64,000 bases of DNA from Amnibacterium kyonggiense (GTDB lineage Bacteria > Actinomycetota > Actinomycetes > Actinomycetales > Microbacteriaceae), in contig NZ_SOAM01000001.1 of the NCBI RefSeq assembly GCF_004364555.1, positions 744,001-808,000 of the forward strand, written 5' to 3'. The notes below the pieces were generated by a model. It had not been told where the DNA came from. It worked only from the letters and a program-made list of their open reading frames with translations, and searched no databases. A program made the translations under genes and the position numbers. Below, in pieces: positions 1 to 8,089 of this stretch. Position 1 is the first letter of the stretch; every line of letters begins with the position of its first letter.

Positions 1-32
1 GGACGCCCGCGCTGCGTAGTTTCGCGCGGACC

Positions 33-1019
33 ATGCCGCCCGCCGCCGTCCGTCGTCCGACCCCGCCCGGCACCGAGGACGGCGTCGTGCTCGCGGTGCG
101 GGCGACCGGTCAGGAGCGACTCCGCGCCGCGCTGCGCGCCGTCGCCGCCGAGCCCGAGCTGCTCGGGCTGCTGCGCCGGATCGTCGTGGTCGACACGGCC
201 GCGACTCCGTCCTCCACGCTGCTGCGGGAGGCCGTCCGGCTGCCCGCGGGGCTGCTGCACCTCGTCCGGCGCCCCGCCGTGCCCGCCCCGGAGGCGCTGT
301 CGCTCGGCGTGCTCGCCGCACTCGACGAGGTCGCGAGCGACGTCCTCCTGCTCGACGACGCCGCCCTCCTGGACCCCGCCGCGCTCGTCACCGCCATCGC
401 GCGGCGCTCGGCTGCCACCGCGGTGATCGGCCTGCGCGACCCGCGCGCCGCGGCCGCGGGCCCGGTCTCCTGGTGGGGCGCGCTGCTGCCGCTGGAGGCG
501 GTCCGCGCGGTCGGCGCGGCCCTGCCCGAGGCGGGCGAGGTCGCACTCGCCGACCTCGTCCTCCGGGCCGAGACGGCCGGGTTCCGGTGGGCGGCGCTCG
601 ACGCGGCCGGGCCGGTGCCGACCGACCGCGAGACCGATCGGCTGCTCCTCGCGCTGCTGCACGGCACCGGCGGCGCGGTCGCCGCGCTGCGCGACGGCAT
701 CGCCGGCGACCTCCGGCTCCTGCTCCGTCCCGCCGCGCTGCGCGAGCGCCGGTCCGCCGTCCGCGAGCTCCTCGCCGGGCTGGGGGAGGAGCGTCGGGCG
801 CTGCCGCGCCTCCGCCTCGCCCTCGCGTGGTCCGCCCTGCAGCGCCGCGCCCGCGCGGGCGCGCTCGAGCGCTCCTCCGAGTCCGCGTGGGCCGAGCGGC
901 TCGGCGGCGATCGGGTGAACCGCGGATGGCCGCGCGCCGAACGGGAGGCGGCCGACGAGCGACCCGCCGCCGTACGCTTGCCCGCATGGCCGACGACGCG
1001 GAGGACGAGCGCGGCCTGA
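33..1019 (+). CDS. Degenerate GT2-like glycosyltransferase
   Basis: The 328-residue product has no visible signal peptide or membrane span. Residues 51-56 (VVVDTA) look like the end of the first beta strand of a GT-A fold, and residues 105-110 (LLLDDA) sit where family 2 glycosyltransferases carry the metal-binding DxD. This spacing recalls galactofuranosyl- or rhamnosyl-transferases of the actinobacterial cell wall, but the N-terminal nucleotide-binding signature is weak and the C-terminal half is Arg/Ala-rich without known motifs. A sugar-transfer role is therefore inference. The gene starts 32 bases from the window edge, so its operon context is unseen. Its 3' end overlaps the next gene by 34 bases. 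Confidence 0.5.
   Translation: MPPAAVRRPTPPGTEDGVVLAVRATGQERLRAALRAVAAEPELLGLLRRIVVVDTAATPSSTLLREAVRLPAGLLHLVRRPAVPAPEALSLGVLAALDEVASDVLLLDDAALLDPAALVTAIARRSAATAVIGLRDPRAAAAGPVSWWGALLPLEAVRAVGAALPEAGEVALADLVLRAETAGFRWAALDAAGPVPTDRETDRLLLALLHGTGGAVAALRDGIAGDLRLLLRPAALRERRSAVRELLAGLGEERRALPRLRLALAWSALQRRARAGALERSSESAWAERLGGDRVNRGWPRAEREAADERPAAVRLPAWPTTRRTSAA
973..978 (+). promoter_or_regulatory. Leaderless-type -10 element for the 82-residue gene
   Basis: TACGCT ends seven bases before the ATG at 986. This spacing puts the transcript start at or next to the start codon. The element lies inside the end of the preceding gene. Confidence 0.45.
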
Positions 1020-1234
1020 TCCGCGCCGTCGACGAGCACCTCACCGCGGCGTACGGGGTCGTCGTCGACGACGTCGTGCTGCGGGCCTGGGGCAACGAGC
1101 AGGTCGAGCTCTCCTACCTGCTGCTGAACGCCGCGATCGCGGCGTCCGGCGCCGAGGCGGAGGAGGCGGACCTCTGGCTCGTCGCCCGCGCGGTCGCGTT
1201 CGCGACGCCGATCCCGACGCCCGTCCGCCGCTGA
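986..1234 (+). CDS. Small acidic protein of unknown function
   Basis: The 82-residue product is acidic at its N-terminus (MADDAEDE) and has no signal peptide, membrane span or cysteine motif. I do not recognise its family. The ATG at 986 is preferred over the much longer upstream open frame because that frame is Arg/Pro-rich shadow of the previous gene, and because TACGCT lies seven bases upstream of this ATG as in other leaderless genes here. It overlaps the preceding gene by 34 bases in another frame. Confidence 0.5.
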   Translation: MADDAEDERGLIRAVDEHLTAAYGVVVDDVVLRAWGNEQVELSYLLLNAAIAASGAEAEEADLWLVARAVAFATPIPTPVRR

Positions 1235-1242
1235 CCCGACCT

Positions 1243-1323
1243 CGCGGATCCGCAGTTCTCGGCCGACACGCCGCAGGGCGCGGCCGCTGTGCCGGCGAGT
1301 CGCATCAGCAGTGCGGATCCGCG
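1243..1323. terminator. Inverted repeat between convergent genes
   Basis: A 12-base arm CGCGGATCCGCA (1243-1254) is repeated in reverse complement at 1312-1323. The loop is 57 bases and the flanks CCT/AGG are partly complementary. Each arm contains the self-complementary GCGGATCCGC. It lies between the 3' ends of a plus and a minus gene, which fits a bidirectional terminator. The long loop makes this uncertain. Confidence 0.4.
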
Positions 1324-1354
1324 GAGGAAGTGCGGATCGGGGAGGCCGGTGGGG

Positions 1355-1606
1355 TCAGCCGCGACGGCGTCGCCGGGCGGGCCGGGCCTCCTCGGCCGCG
1401 GCGCTCGAGTAGTCGTAGCGCACCGGGTCGCCGAGGTGGCCTTCGGTCAGCGCGTACTCGACGCCCTCCCGCTCGAGCCGCAGCGGCAGCCCGGCGGACG
1501 GGATGATCATGATCTCCCGCGTGTCCGGTGCGGGCGCGTCGACGAACTCCACGACGACCTCATCGCCCGGTTCCGGCGCCTCGCGCTTCGCATGCCTCCC
1601 AGCCAC
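1355..1606 (-). CDS. Small protein of unknown function, basic C-terminus
   Basis: The product is 83 residues from a GTG start at 1606. It has a hydrophilic N-terminal stretch, a beta-rich middle (REIMIIPSAGLPLRLEREG) and a run of arginines at the C-terminus. I do not recognise a family. The GTG is chosen over the ATG at 1639 because TACCAT lies six bases upstream on the minus strand, the spacing seen at other leaderless genes in this window. No cysteines, membrane spans or catalytic motifs are visible. Confidence 0.45.
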   Translation of the reverse strand: MAGRHAKREAPEPGDEVVVEFVDAPAPDTREIMIIPSAGLPLRLEREGVEYALTEGHLGDPVRYDYSSAAAEEARPARRRRRG

Positions 1607-1612
1607 GCCGCG

Positions 1613-1618
1613 ATGGTA
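1613..1618 (-). promoter_or_regulatory. Leaderless-type -10 element
   Basis: TACCAT on the minus strand stands six bases before the GTG at 1606. It supports that start and a leaderless transcript. Confidence 0.4.
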
Positions 1619-1713
1619 GCCGGGCGGCCGCGGCGACATGCCGGTCGGCGCGGTCGGGCCGTCGGTTCAGGGCGGGTTCGATGGAGCGCTCGGCCCGGGG
1701 CCAGGATTGGCCC

Positions 1714-2466
1714 ATGACGAGCGCGGCGGTCGGCGAGATCCTCCCGACCCTCGTCGGCGTGCTGCTGCTCTGCGGCGTCTCGGCGGCGGTGCTGACGGTC
1801 GCGGGCGTGCGGGAGCGCTTCGGACCCACGCTCGCGGTGCTGCGCGCGGCCGTGCAGCTGTCGGTCATCGCCGTGATCCTCACGGGCGTCATCACGAGCC
1901 CGTGGTGGGTGGGGCTCGCCCTGCTCGTCATGCTCGGCGTCGCGATCGGCACCTCCGTCCGTCGGCTCGGCCTGACGCGCGCTCACCTCGGAGCCGTCGC
2001 GACGGCGATCGTCGGCGGCACGGTGGTCGCCCTCGCCGCCGTGTTCGCCAGCGGGGCGCTCGCGCCGACGCCGCGCTACCTCCTCGCGATCGGCGGCATC
2101 GTCGTCGGCAACGCCATGGCGATCACGACGCTGAGCGCCCGCCGGTTCCTCGAGGCGGCGGACGAGCACTGGGACGAGGTCGAGGGCTGGCTCGCGCTCG
2201 GCGCGCGGCCGATCGAGGCGACGCGGTCGCTCGCCCGCGGCGCCGTGCACACGGCGCTCGTGCCCTCGGTGGACCAGACGCGGACCACCGGGCTCGTCAC
2301 GCTGCCCGGCGCGTTCGTCGGCGCCATCTTCGGCGGACTCCCGCCGTTCGAGGCGGGCCGGTTCCAGATCGTCGTGCTCGCCGCGATCGTGGCGGCCGGC
2401 GCGCTCGCCGCCACGATCGTGGTCCGGCTGCTCGGCGCGATCGAGCAGCGGCCGGTGCGGTCCTGA
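1714..2466 (+). CDS. fetB: FetB/YbbM-like ABC permease (UPF0014 family)
   Basis: The 250-residue product is an integral membrane protein with about six or seven hydrophobic spans. It carries family-typical segments such as LRAAVQLSVIAVIL near the N-terminus, GIVVGNAMAIT in the middle and LPGAFVGAIFGG near the end. UPF0014 proteins include E. coli FetB, the membrane part of an iron exporter linked to peroxide resistance. The usual ATPase partner FetA is not adjacent, so it must act with an ATPase encoded elsewhere or have a divergent role. The start at 1714 removes an upstream Arg-rich extension that lacks any hydrophobic segment. Confidence 0.8.
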   Translation: MTSAAVGEILPTLVGVLLLCGVSAAVLTVAGVRERFGPTLAVLRAAVQLSVIAVILTGVITSPWWVGLALLVMLGVAIGTSVRRLGLTRAHLGAVATAIVGGTVVALAAVFASGALAPTPRYLLAIGGIVVGNAMAITTLSARRFLEAADEHWDEVEGWLALGARPIEATRSLARGAVHTALVPSVDQTRTTGLVTLPGAFVGAIFGGLPPFEAGRFQIVVLAAIVAAGALAATIVVRLLGAIEQRPVRS

Positions 2467-2470
2467 CCGC

Positions 2471-2878
2471 TCAGCGCCGCGGAGGCGGGTCCGGGTAGCC
2501 GCCGTCCGCGAGGCCCGCGGCCCGCTCGAACCGGTTGCCGACGGCGCGATCGCCCGTGCGGAGCAAGGACCAGCCGGCGCAGAACAGGTAGGCCGGAAGG
2601 AAGGGGAGGCCGCCCCAGCGCAGCCACTGGTCGGCGTGCCGCGCCTCGTGGTCGAGCACGCGGGGGAACCGGCCGACGAGGTCGCCGAAGCGACCGGTCG
2701 TCAGCACGACGTCGCCGATCGTCATCGCGCCCGCATCGGGGAACGGGAGCCGGCACCCCTCCGCCAGCAGCAGCCCGTGCGGGCCGCCGCGGATCCGGGC
2801 CCGCCCGGCCGTCGCGAGCAGCACGCCGAGCGGCGTCGAGAGGTTCAGCAGGTTGCCGACGCGCCGCAGGCGGACCAC
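2471..2878 (-). CDS. Small protein with an HEARH (HExxH-like) motif
   Basis: The product is 135 residues from a GTG start. The centre reads LDHEARHADQW and is followed by a hydrophobic stretch (GGLPFLPAYLFCAGWSLL). HEARH matches HExxH, the zinc ligand and catalytic motif of gluzincin-type metallopeptidases. Such short proteins with 'HE..H..Q' are often annotated as hypothetical and may be inactive mini-gluzincins. The gene begins two bases after the stop of the disrupted SRPBCC gene, so the two form one transcription unit. A peptidase role is inference only. Confidence 0.55.
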   Translation of the reverse strand: MVRLRRVGNLLNLSTPLGVLLATAGRARIRGGPHGLLLAEGCRLPFPDAGAMTIGDVVLTTGRFGDLVGRFPRVLDHEARHADQWLRWGGLPFLPAYLFCAGWSLLRTGDRAVGNRFERAAGLADGGYPDPPPRR

Positions 2879-2880
2879 GG

Positions 2881-3272
2881 TCAGCCCTCCGCGAGCGCCT
2901 TCAGGCGCGCCAGGTCGGCGGCCACGGCGGCCGCGTCGCGCTCGAAGTCCGCGTCGGCGGCGTCGCCCCGCCGGAGCGTGAACACCGCCTCGGCGCCGTC
3001 GGGTGCTCGAGGACGCGGAACGGGTTCCGGGTCACGGACCCGTCGGGCAGGGTCACGTCGTGGTCGAGGACGCCGTGGTCGTTCGGCGGGGTGAAGACGA
3101 CCCGCACCCGGCCCATGGGGGAGTCGACGGCGAACACGCCCTCGCCCTCCTGCGCCACCTCGCCCTGCGCGAGGCCGCCCGCCCACTGGGGCAGCAGGGC
3201 GGGGTCGCGGGCGATCGCGACGACCCGGTCGCGCGGCGCTCGGATCACCGCGCTGATGTGCCTGCTCGTCAT
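2881..3272 (-). pseudogene. SRPBCC-family gene split by a one-base frameshift
   Basis: From the ATG at 3272 the frame encodes a START/polyketide-cyclase-like (SRPBCC) N-terminal part, beginning MTSRHISAVIRAPRDRVVAI and running to VTRNPFRVLEHP. At about 3000-3005 the sensible reading moves to another frame and continues DGAEAVFTLRRGD to the stop at 2881. Restoring one base at this point would give a protein of about 130 residues, normal for the family. The frameshift may be a real inactivation or a sequence error. SRPBCC proteins bind hydrophobic ligands in a helix-grip fold. A leaderless -10 lies seven bases upstream. Confidence 0.75.
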
Positions 3273-3279
3273 GCAGCGC

Positions 3280-3285
3280 ACCCTA
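3280..3285 (-). promoter_or_regulatory. Leaderless-type -10 element
   Basis: TAGGGT on the minus strand is seven bases before the ATG at 3272 of the SRPBCC gene. It also supports choosing that ATG over the one nine bases upstream. Confidence 0.4.
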
Positions 3286-3322
3286 GGTCGGGCGTCCGAC
3301 CACCGGGGAGGAGGATCGGAGG

Positions 3323-4195
3323 GTGAGCGACCCGACCGAGACCGACTCCCTCGCCGCCGATGCCGCCGACCTCGGCGTCGCCGGGCCGCTGCCGACGGTG
3401 CAGCGCGTGGGGACCGAGGTCGACGGCCGACTCGTGAGCGCGCTGCGCTGGGGCGCCCGTCCCGGAGTGACCCTGCTGCACGGCGCCGGGCTGAACGCGC
3501 ACACCTGGGACGCGACCCTGCTGGCCCTGCATGAGGACGCGCTGGCCGTCGACCTGCCGGGACACGGGGACTCCGCGTGGCGCGACGACTTCGACTACCG
3601 GCCGGCCACGAACGCGACGGCCGTCGCCGCGCTGCTCGACGCCCTCGGCACCGGGCCGCAGGTCGTCGTCGGGCAGTCCCTCGGCGGGCTCACCGCGATC
3701 GCGCTCGCCGCCGACCGCCCCGACCTCGTCGCCGCCCTGGTGATCGTCGACGCGAGTCCCGGCCTCCGCGTCGGCGACGCGAAGCAGGTGACCGACTTCC
3801 TCGCGGGGGAGCAGGTCTTCGACTCCCGCGAGCAGATCGTCGCGAACGCGATCGCCGCCGGCATCGGTGCCGACCGCGCCAGGATCACCCGCGGCGTCGC
3901 CCACAACACCCGCGTCCGCGACGACGGGAAGGTGGTGTGGAAGCATCATCTCGCCTACCCGCCGAAGGCGGCGCCCGGGCTGCCGGACGTCACGACGCCG
4001 TGGACCGGCCTGACGGCCACCGAGGTGCCGGTGCTGCTCGTCCGTGCGGCGCACGGCTACCTGCCCGACGACGTCGTCGCCGAGTTCCGGGAGCGCGTGC
4101 CGCGCGCGGCGGTCGTCGAGCTCGACACCGGCCACAACGTGCAGGAGCAGGATCCGGCCGGTCTCGCGGCGGCGATCCGCGGCGTGCTGGGCTGA
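3323..4195 (+). CDS. Alpha/beta hydrolase
   Basis: The product is 290 residues from a GTG start. It has the landmarks of the alpha/beta hydrolase fold in order: the oxyanion-loop motif LLHGAG near residue 54, DLPGHGDS near residue 75, the nucleophile elbow VVGQSLGG near residue 114 (catalytic Ser), a late acidic strand (VPVLLVRAAHG) and a C-terminal ELDTGHNVQEQDP carrying the catalytic His. There is no signal peptide, so it is cytosolic. The substrate cannot be read from sequence; esterase or C-C hydrolase activity is possible. It is separated from metY by 94 bases and is probably transcribed alone. Confidence 0.85.
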   Translation: MSDPTETDSLAADAADLGVAGPLPTVQRVGTEVDGRLVSALRWGARPGVTLLHGAGLNAHTWDATLLALHEDALAVDLPGHGDSAWRDDFDYRPATNATAVAALLDALGTGPQVVVGQSLGGLTAIALAADRPDLVAALVIVDASPGLRVGDAKQVTDFLAGEQVFDSREQIVANAIAAGIGADRARITRGVAHNTRVRDDGKVVWKHHLAYPPKAAPGLPDVTTPWTGLTATEVPVLLVRAAHGYLPDDVVAEFRERVPRAAVVELDTGHNVQEQDPAGLAAAIRGVLG

Positions 4196-4276
4196 GCCAC
4201 GCCGGTCGCCCCGGGGAGACCCGAGCAGCGGGTCGCTCTGTTACGTCCCGGGGGGTCCGCGCGGCGCTCCCGTCGG

Positions 4277-4282
4277 TACCGT
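4277..4282 (+). promoter_or_regulatory. Leaderless-type -10 element upstream of metY
   Basis: TACCGT ends seven bases before the ATG at 4290. No Shine-Dalgarno is needed or visible. No SAM-riboswitch-like leader fits between this element and the start codon. Confidence 0.5.
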
Positions 4283-4289
4283 CGGCCGG

Positions 4290-5594
4290 ATGAGCGACGA
4301 CTGGGGCTTCGACACCGCGCAGGTGCACGCCGGGGCGACGCCCGATCCCGGCACCGGGGCCCGGGCGACGCCGATCTTCGCGACGTCGAGCTTCGTGTAC
4401 GAGAGCGCCGAGCAGGCGGCGGCGTCGTTCCTGCTGGACGATCTCGAGGGCTACGGCTACACGCGGATGTCCAACCCGACCACCGCCGTCGCGGAGCGGC
4501 GCATCGCCCGACTCGAGGGCGGCGTCGTCGCCGTCGCCACCGCCAGCGGGCAGTCCGCCACCGCGCTCTCCCTCCTCAACCTGCTCCGCAGCGGCGACCA
4601 CGTCGTCATGGCCGGGCAGATCTACGGCGGCACGTCCAACCTGCTCGGGCAGCGCTTCGCGGAGATCGGCATCGGCCTCACGGTGGTGCCGGTCGACGAC
4701 CACGACGCGTGGCGCGCGGCGATCCGCCCCACCACCCGCGCGTTCTTCGCCGAGAGCATCGGCAACCCGATCGGCGCGGTCGCCGATCTGGAGGCGATCG
4801 CCCGCATCGCCCACGAGGACGCCCGGGTCCCCTTCATCGTCGACAACACGCTCGCGACGCCGTACCTGCTCCGGCCGCTCGAGCACGGCGCGGACGTCGT
4901 CGTGCACTCGACGACGAAGTTTCTGTCCGGGCACGGCACCGTCATCGGCGGGGTGGTCGTCGACGGCGCCACGTTCGACTTCGGCGCCGAGCCGGAGCGG
5001 TGGCCCGGCTTCCACAAGCCCGACGCCGGGCACGGGTCGGAGGGCTACTGGGCGCGGTTCTCACCGCAGCGGCAGGCGTACAGCCGCCGGCTGCGGAGCA
5101 CGGTCCTCCGCGACTACGGGCCGGCGCCGAGCCCCTTCAACAGCTTCCTGCTGATCCAGGGGCTCGAAACGCTGAGCCTGCGGATGCGGCAGCACGTCGC
5201 GAACGCCGAGGCGGTGGTGCAGCACCTGCTCGCGCACCCGCAGGTCGAGCGCGTGCACTTCCCGACGCTGCCCGGCACGCCGTGGTCGGCGACCGCGCAG
5301 CGCCTCCTGCCGCGCGGCGGCGGCGCGATCGTGTCGTTCGACATCGCCGGCGGCCTCGACGCCGGACGCCGGTTCGTCGACGCGGTCCGCCTCTTCAGCC
5401 ACCTCGCGAACGTCGGCGACGTGCGGAGCCTCGTGATCCACCCGGCCTCGACGACGAACTCCGGGCAGTCGCCGGAGCAGCGGCTCGCGGCGGGCATCGG
5501 GCCGGGGCTGATCCGGCTCTCCATCGGCATCGAGGACGCGGCCGATCTCGTCGCCGACCTCGACCGGGCATTCGCGGCGGCCCTCGGCGGTTGA
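4290..5594 (+). CDS. metY: O-acetylhomoserine sulfhydrylase family PLP enzyme
   Basis: The 434-residue cytosolic enzyme belongs to the Cys/Met-metabolism PLP family. Visible signatures are GYGYTRMSNPT (54-64), the cofactor-binding SGQSA (86-90), VDNT (184-187, Asp185 facing the pyridine nitrogen), and HSTTKFLSGHGT with the PLP-forming Lys210. The SGHGT motif and the length favour O-acetylhomoserine aminocarboxypropyltransferase (MetY), which makes homocysteine from O-acetylhomoserine and sulfide, over cystathionine synthase. The importer lipoprotein gene follows after 37 bases, suggesting one operon and import of a sulfur compound or peptide. A cystathionine or methionine lyase of the same family is the main alternative. 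Confidence 0.85.
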   Translation: MSDDWGFDTAQVHAGATPDPGTGARATPIFATSSFVYESAEQAAASFLLDDLEGYGYTRMSNPTTAVAERRIARLEGGVVAVATASGQSATALSLLNLLRSGDHVVMAGQIYGGTSNLLGQRFAEIGIGLTVVPVDDHDAWRAAIRPTTRAFFAESIGNPIGAVADLEAIARIAHEDARVPFIVDNTLATPYLLRPLEHGADVVVHSTTKFLSGHGTVIGGVVVDGATFDFGAEPERWPGFHKPDAGHGSEGYWARFSPQRQAYSRRLRSTVLRDYGPAPSPFNSFLLIQGLETLSLRMRQHVANAEAVVQHLLAHPQVERVHFPTLPGTPWSATAQRLLPRGGGAIVSFDIAGGLDAGRRFVDAVRLFSHLANVGDVRSLVIHPASTTNSGQSPEQRLAAGIGPGLIRLSIGIEDAADLVADLDRAFAAALGG

Positions 5595-5631
5595 CGCGTC
5601 CGCCACTTCCGCCGAACAGGAGAATGTCGGG

Positions 5632-7131
5632 ATGCGAACCCTCAGGCCGATGCTCGTCGCCGCGCTCGCGGCCGCGACCGCGCTGGCGCTCGCAGCGTGC
5701 TCGCCCGGCGCCTCGGCCACGAAGGGGGCCGACACGGGGGCGACCGTCGACGTCGGCCTCTACCTCGAGCCGACCGACCTGAACGTGCGCACCACCTCCG
5801 GCGTCGCGCTCGACCAGGTCCTCATCGACAACGTGTACCAGGGGCTCGTCGGGCTCGACACGAGCGGCCGCATCCACGACGTGCTGGCGAAGAACCACAC
5901 CGTCTCGGCCGACGGGCTCACCTACGACTTCACGCTGCACGACGGCGCGCGGTTCAGCAACGGCCACGCGCTCGACGCCGCGGACGTCGTGTGGTCGCTC
6001 GAGCAGGTGCGCCGGACGAAGACCGACGTCGGGAACGCCGACCTCACCGCCGTGCGGACGATCACCGCCCCGACGGACTCGACCGTGCGCCTGACGCTGA
6101 CGAAGCCGGACTCGGAGCTGCTCTACGCGCTCGCGGGTCGGGCCGGGCTCGTCCTCGACGAGCAGGCGAAGAACGACCTGAAGACGACCGCGATCGGCAG
6201 CGGTCCCTACCTCCTCACGTCGTGGAAGCAGGGCGACAGCATCACCCTCGTCCGGAACACGACGTACTGGGGGACGAAGGCGAAGGTCGCCTCCGTCGTC
6301 CTCCACTACTTCTCCGACCGCTCGACCGCGGTGAACGCGGCCCTGAACGGCGACCTCGAGGTGCTCACCACCGTCGACCCGACGCTGAAGGCGAAGTTCG
6401 AGGGGAACCAGGACTTCCGCCTCGAGCAGGGCGCCTCGACCGACAAGTACACCCTCGTGTTCAACGAGAAGGAGGGGCCGCTGACGTCCCTCGCGGTCCG
6501 GAAGGCGCTCCGGCAGGCGATCGACCCGAAGGCGATCATCGCGGCCGTCGGCGGGGACGGCGTCGCGCAGGGCGGCCCGATCCCGAAGGGCGACCCCGGG
6601 TACCGGGACCTCACGTCGATCGACCCGTACGACCCCGCCGCGGCGAAGGCGGCGATCGCCGCCGCCGGCCTCACGGGGACGACCCTCACGCTCACGGTGC
6701 CGACCGTCTACGGCACGACCGTCTCCGACGTGCTGACGAGCGAGTTCAAGGCGGTCGGCATCACGCTGAAGGTGAGCAGCGTCGACTTCACCACCTGGCT
6801 CACGAAGGTCTACACGAACAAGGACTACGAGCTGAGCTTCGTCGACCACGCGGAGGCGCACGACTTCGCGAACTGGACGACCCCGGGCTACTACTTCAAC
6901 TACAGCGACCCGCAGGTGGACCGGCTCGCCGCTCAGGCGAGGACGGCGCTGACCGCGTCGGAGGCGGACGCGAAGCTCGCGCAGGCGGCGCGCATCGTCG
7001 CGGAGCACGCGCCCGCCGCCTGGCTCTACACGGCGATCAACCAGACCGCGATCCGCACGACCGTGCACGGCTTCCCGACCGACTTCACCAGCAACCGGCT
7101 GAACCTCGCCGACCTCGCCGTGACGAACTGA
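5632..7131 (+). CDS. Peptide/nickel-type ABC importer, binding lipoprotein
   Basis: The 499-residue product is a family 5 solute-binding protein. It begins with a signal peptide (MRTLRPMLVAALAAATALAL) ending in the lipobox LAAC, so it is exported and lipid-anchored at Cys23. The family-typical segment FTLHDGARFSNGHALDAADVVWS appears near residues 103-125, and TAIGSGPYLL near residue 189. A Shine-Dalgarno (AGGAGA) lies about seven bases before the ATG. It heads five tightly packed transport genes downstream of metY. Oligopeptides, opines or small organosulfur compounds are possible ligands; the sequence does not decide. Confidence 0.9.
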   Translation: MRTLRPMLVAALAAATALALAACSPGASATKGADTGATVDVGLYLEPTDLNVRTTSGVALDQVLIDNVYQGLVGLDTSGRIHDVLAKNHTVSADGLTYDFTLHDGARFSNGHALDAADVVWSLEQVRRTKTDVGNADLTAVRTITAPTDSTVRLTLTKPDSELLYALAGRAGLVLDEQAKNDLKTTAIGSGPYLLTSWKQGDSITLVRNTTYWGTKAKVASVVLHYFSDRSTAVNAALNGDLEVLTTVDPTLKAKFEGNQDFRLEQGASTDKYTLVFNEKEGPLTSLAVRKALRQAIDPKAIIAAVGGDGVAQGGPIPKGDPGYRDLTSIDPYDPAAAKAAIAAAGLTGTTLTLTVPTVYGTTVSDVLTSEFKAVGITLKVSSVDFTTWLTKVYTNKDYELSFVDHAEAHDFANWTTPGYYFNYSDPQVDRLAAQARTALTASEADAKLAQAARIVAEHAPAAWLYTAINQTAIRTTVHGFPTDFTSNRLNLADLAVTN

Positions 7132-7141
7132 CCCCGGGGCC

Positions 7142-8089
7142 GTGCTCCGCTTCGTCGCGACCCGACTGGTCCTGCTGGTCGTCGGGCTGCTCGTCGCCGC
7201 GGCGCTGATCTTCCTGACGCTCCGGGTGCTGCCGGGCGACGTCGCGCAGGTCATCGGCGGCACGCGGGCGAGCCCGGAGCAGGTCGCCCGGATCCGCACG
7301 GAGCTGGGGCTCGACGAGCCGATCCCGCTGCAGTTCCTCGACTGGATCGGCGGCGTCCTCCGCGGCGACCTCGGACGCTCACTCGTCACGGGCACGCCGG
7401 TGGCCGTCGAGCTCGGCGCCAAGCTGGCCGTCACGCTGCCGCTCGCCGGGCTGTCGCTGCTCATCGGGCTGCTCGGGATCCCGCTCGGCGTGCTCTCGGC
7501 CGTCCTGTACCGGCGCGCGGGCGGGTTCCTCATCGCCGCGGCGGCGCAGGCGATCGCCGCGGTGCCGGTCGTCTTCGCCGGCGTGCTCCTCGTGCTGCTG
7601 CTCGGGGCATGGCTGCGGCTGCTGCCCGTGCAGGGCTTCCCCCTGGACGGCTGGCAGGAGCCGGGCAGGGCGCTCGCCTCGCTGGTCCTCCCGGCGCTGA
7701 CGATCGGGATCGTCGAGGGCGCCGTCGTCCTCCGCTTCACGCGGTCGGCGACGCTCGAGGCGCTCGGCCAGGACCACGTGCGCACCGCGGCCGCGAAGGG
7801 GATGACCCGCACGCGCGCGCTCCTGACCCACGGGCTGCCCGGCGTGCTGCTGTCCGTGATCGCGGTGATCGGGCTGGAGATCGCCGCCCTGCTCGTCGGG
7901 GCCGTCGTCGTCGAGTCCCTCTTCCAGCTGCCGGGCGTCGGGCGGATGCTCGTGACCGACGTCGCGAACCGCGACCTCGTCAAGGTGCAGAGCGAGCTGC
8001 TCGTGCTGACGGGGCTCGTCCTCGTCGTCGGCGCCGTGGTGGACGTCCTCCACCGGCTGCTCGATCCGCGCCTCCGGGAGCGCGCGTGA
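7142..8089 (+). CDS. ABC importer permease, DppB type
   Basis: The product is 315 residues from a GTG start. It is a six-span inner-membrane permease of the DppB/OppB class: an N-terminal span followed by LRVLPGDVAQ, a long extracytoplasmic loop with LGLDEPIPLQF, and the cytoplasmic coupling segment around EALGQDHVRTAAAKGM that docks on the ATPase. The start follows the lipoprotein stop by ten bases. Its stop overlaps the next start (GTGA), so the two permeases are translationally coupled. Confidence 0.9.
   Translation: MLRFVATRLVLLVVGLLVAAALIFLTLRVLPGDVAQVIGGTRASPEQVARIRTELGLDEPIPLQFLDWIGGVLRGDLGRSLVTGTPVAVELGAKLAVTLPLAGLSLLIGLLGIPLGVLSAVLYRRAGGFLIAAAAQAIAAVPVVFAGVLLVLLLGAWLRLLPVQGFPLDGWQEPGRALASLVLPALTIGIVEGAVVLRFTRSATLEALGQDHVRTAAAKGMTRTRALLTHGLPGVLLSVIAVIGLEIAALLVGAVVVESLFQLPGVGRMLVTDVANRDLVKVQSELLVLTGLVLVVGAVVDVLHRLLDPRLRERA

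Noticed and set aside
4230-4250. A further TGTTAC half-site linked to the shared dyad at 40647 and 45043
   Set aside because: Only one half is present; without the facing half-site it is not distinguishable from chance.
4196-4289. A SAM-type riboswitch before metY
   Set aside because: Only 94 bases separate the genes, no conserved SAM-aptamer stems could be drawn, and the leaderless -10 leaves no 5' leader.
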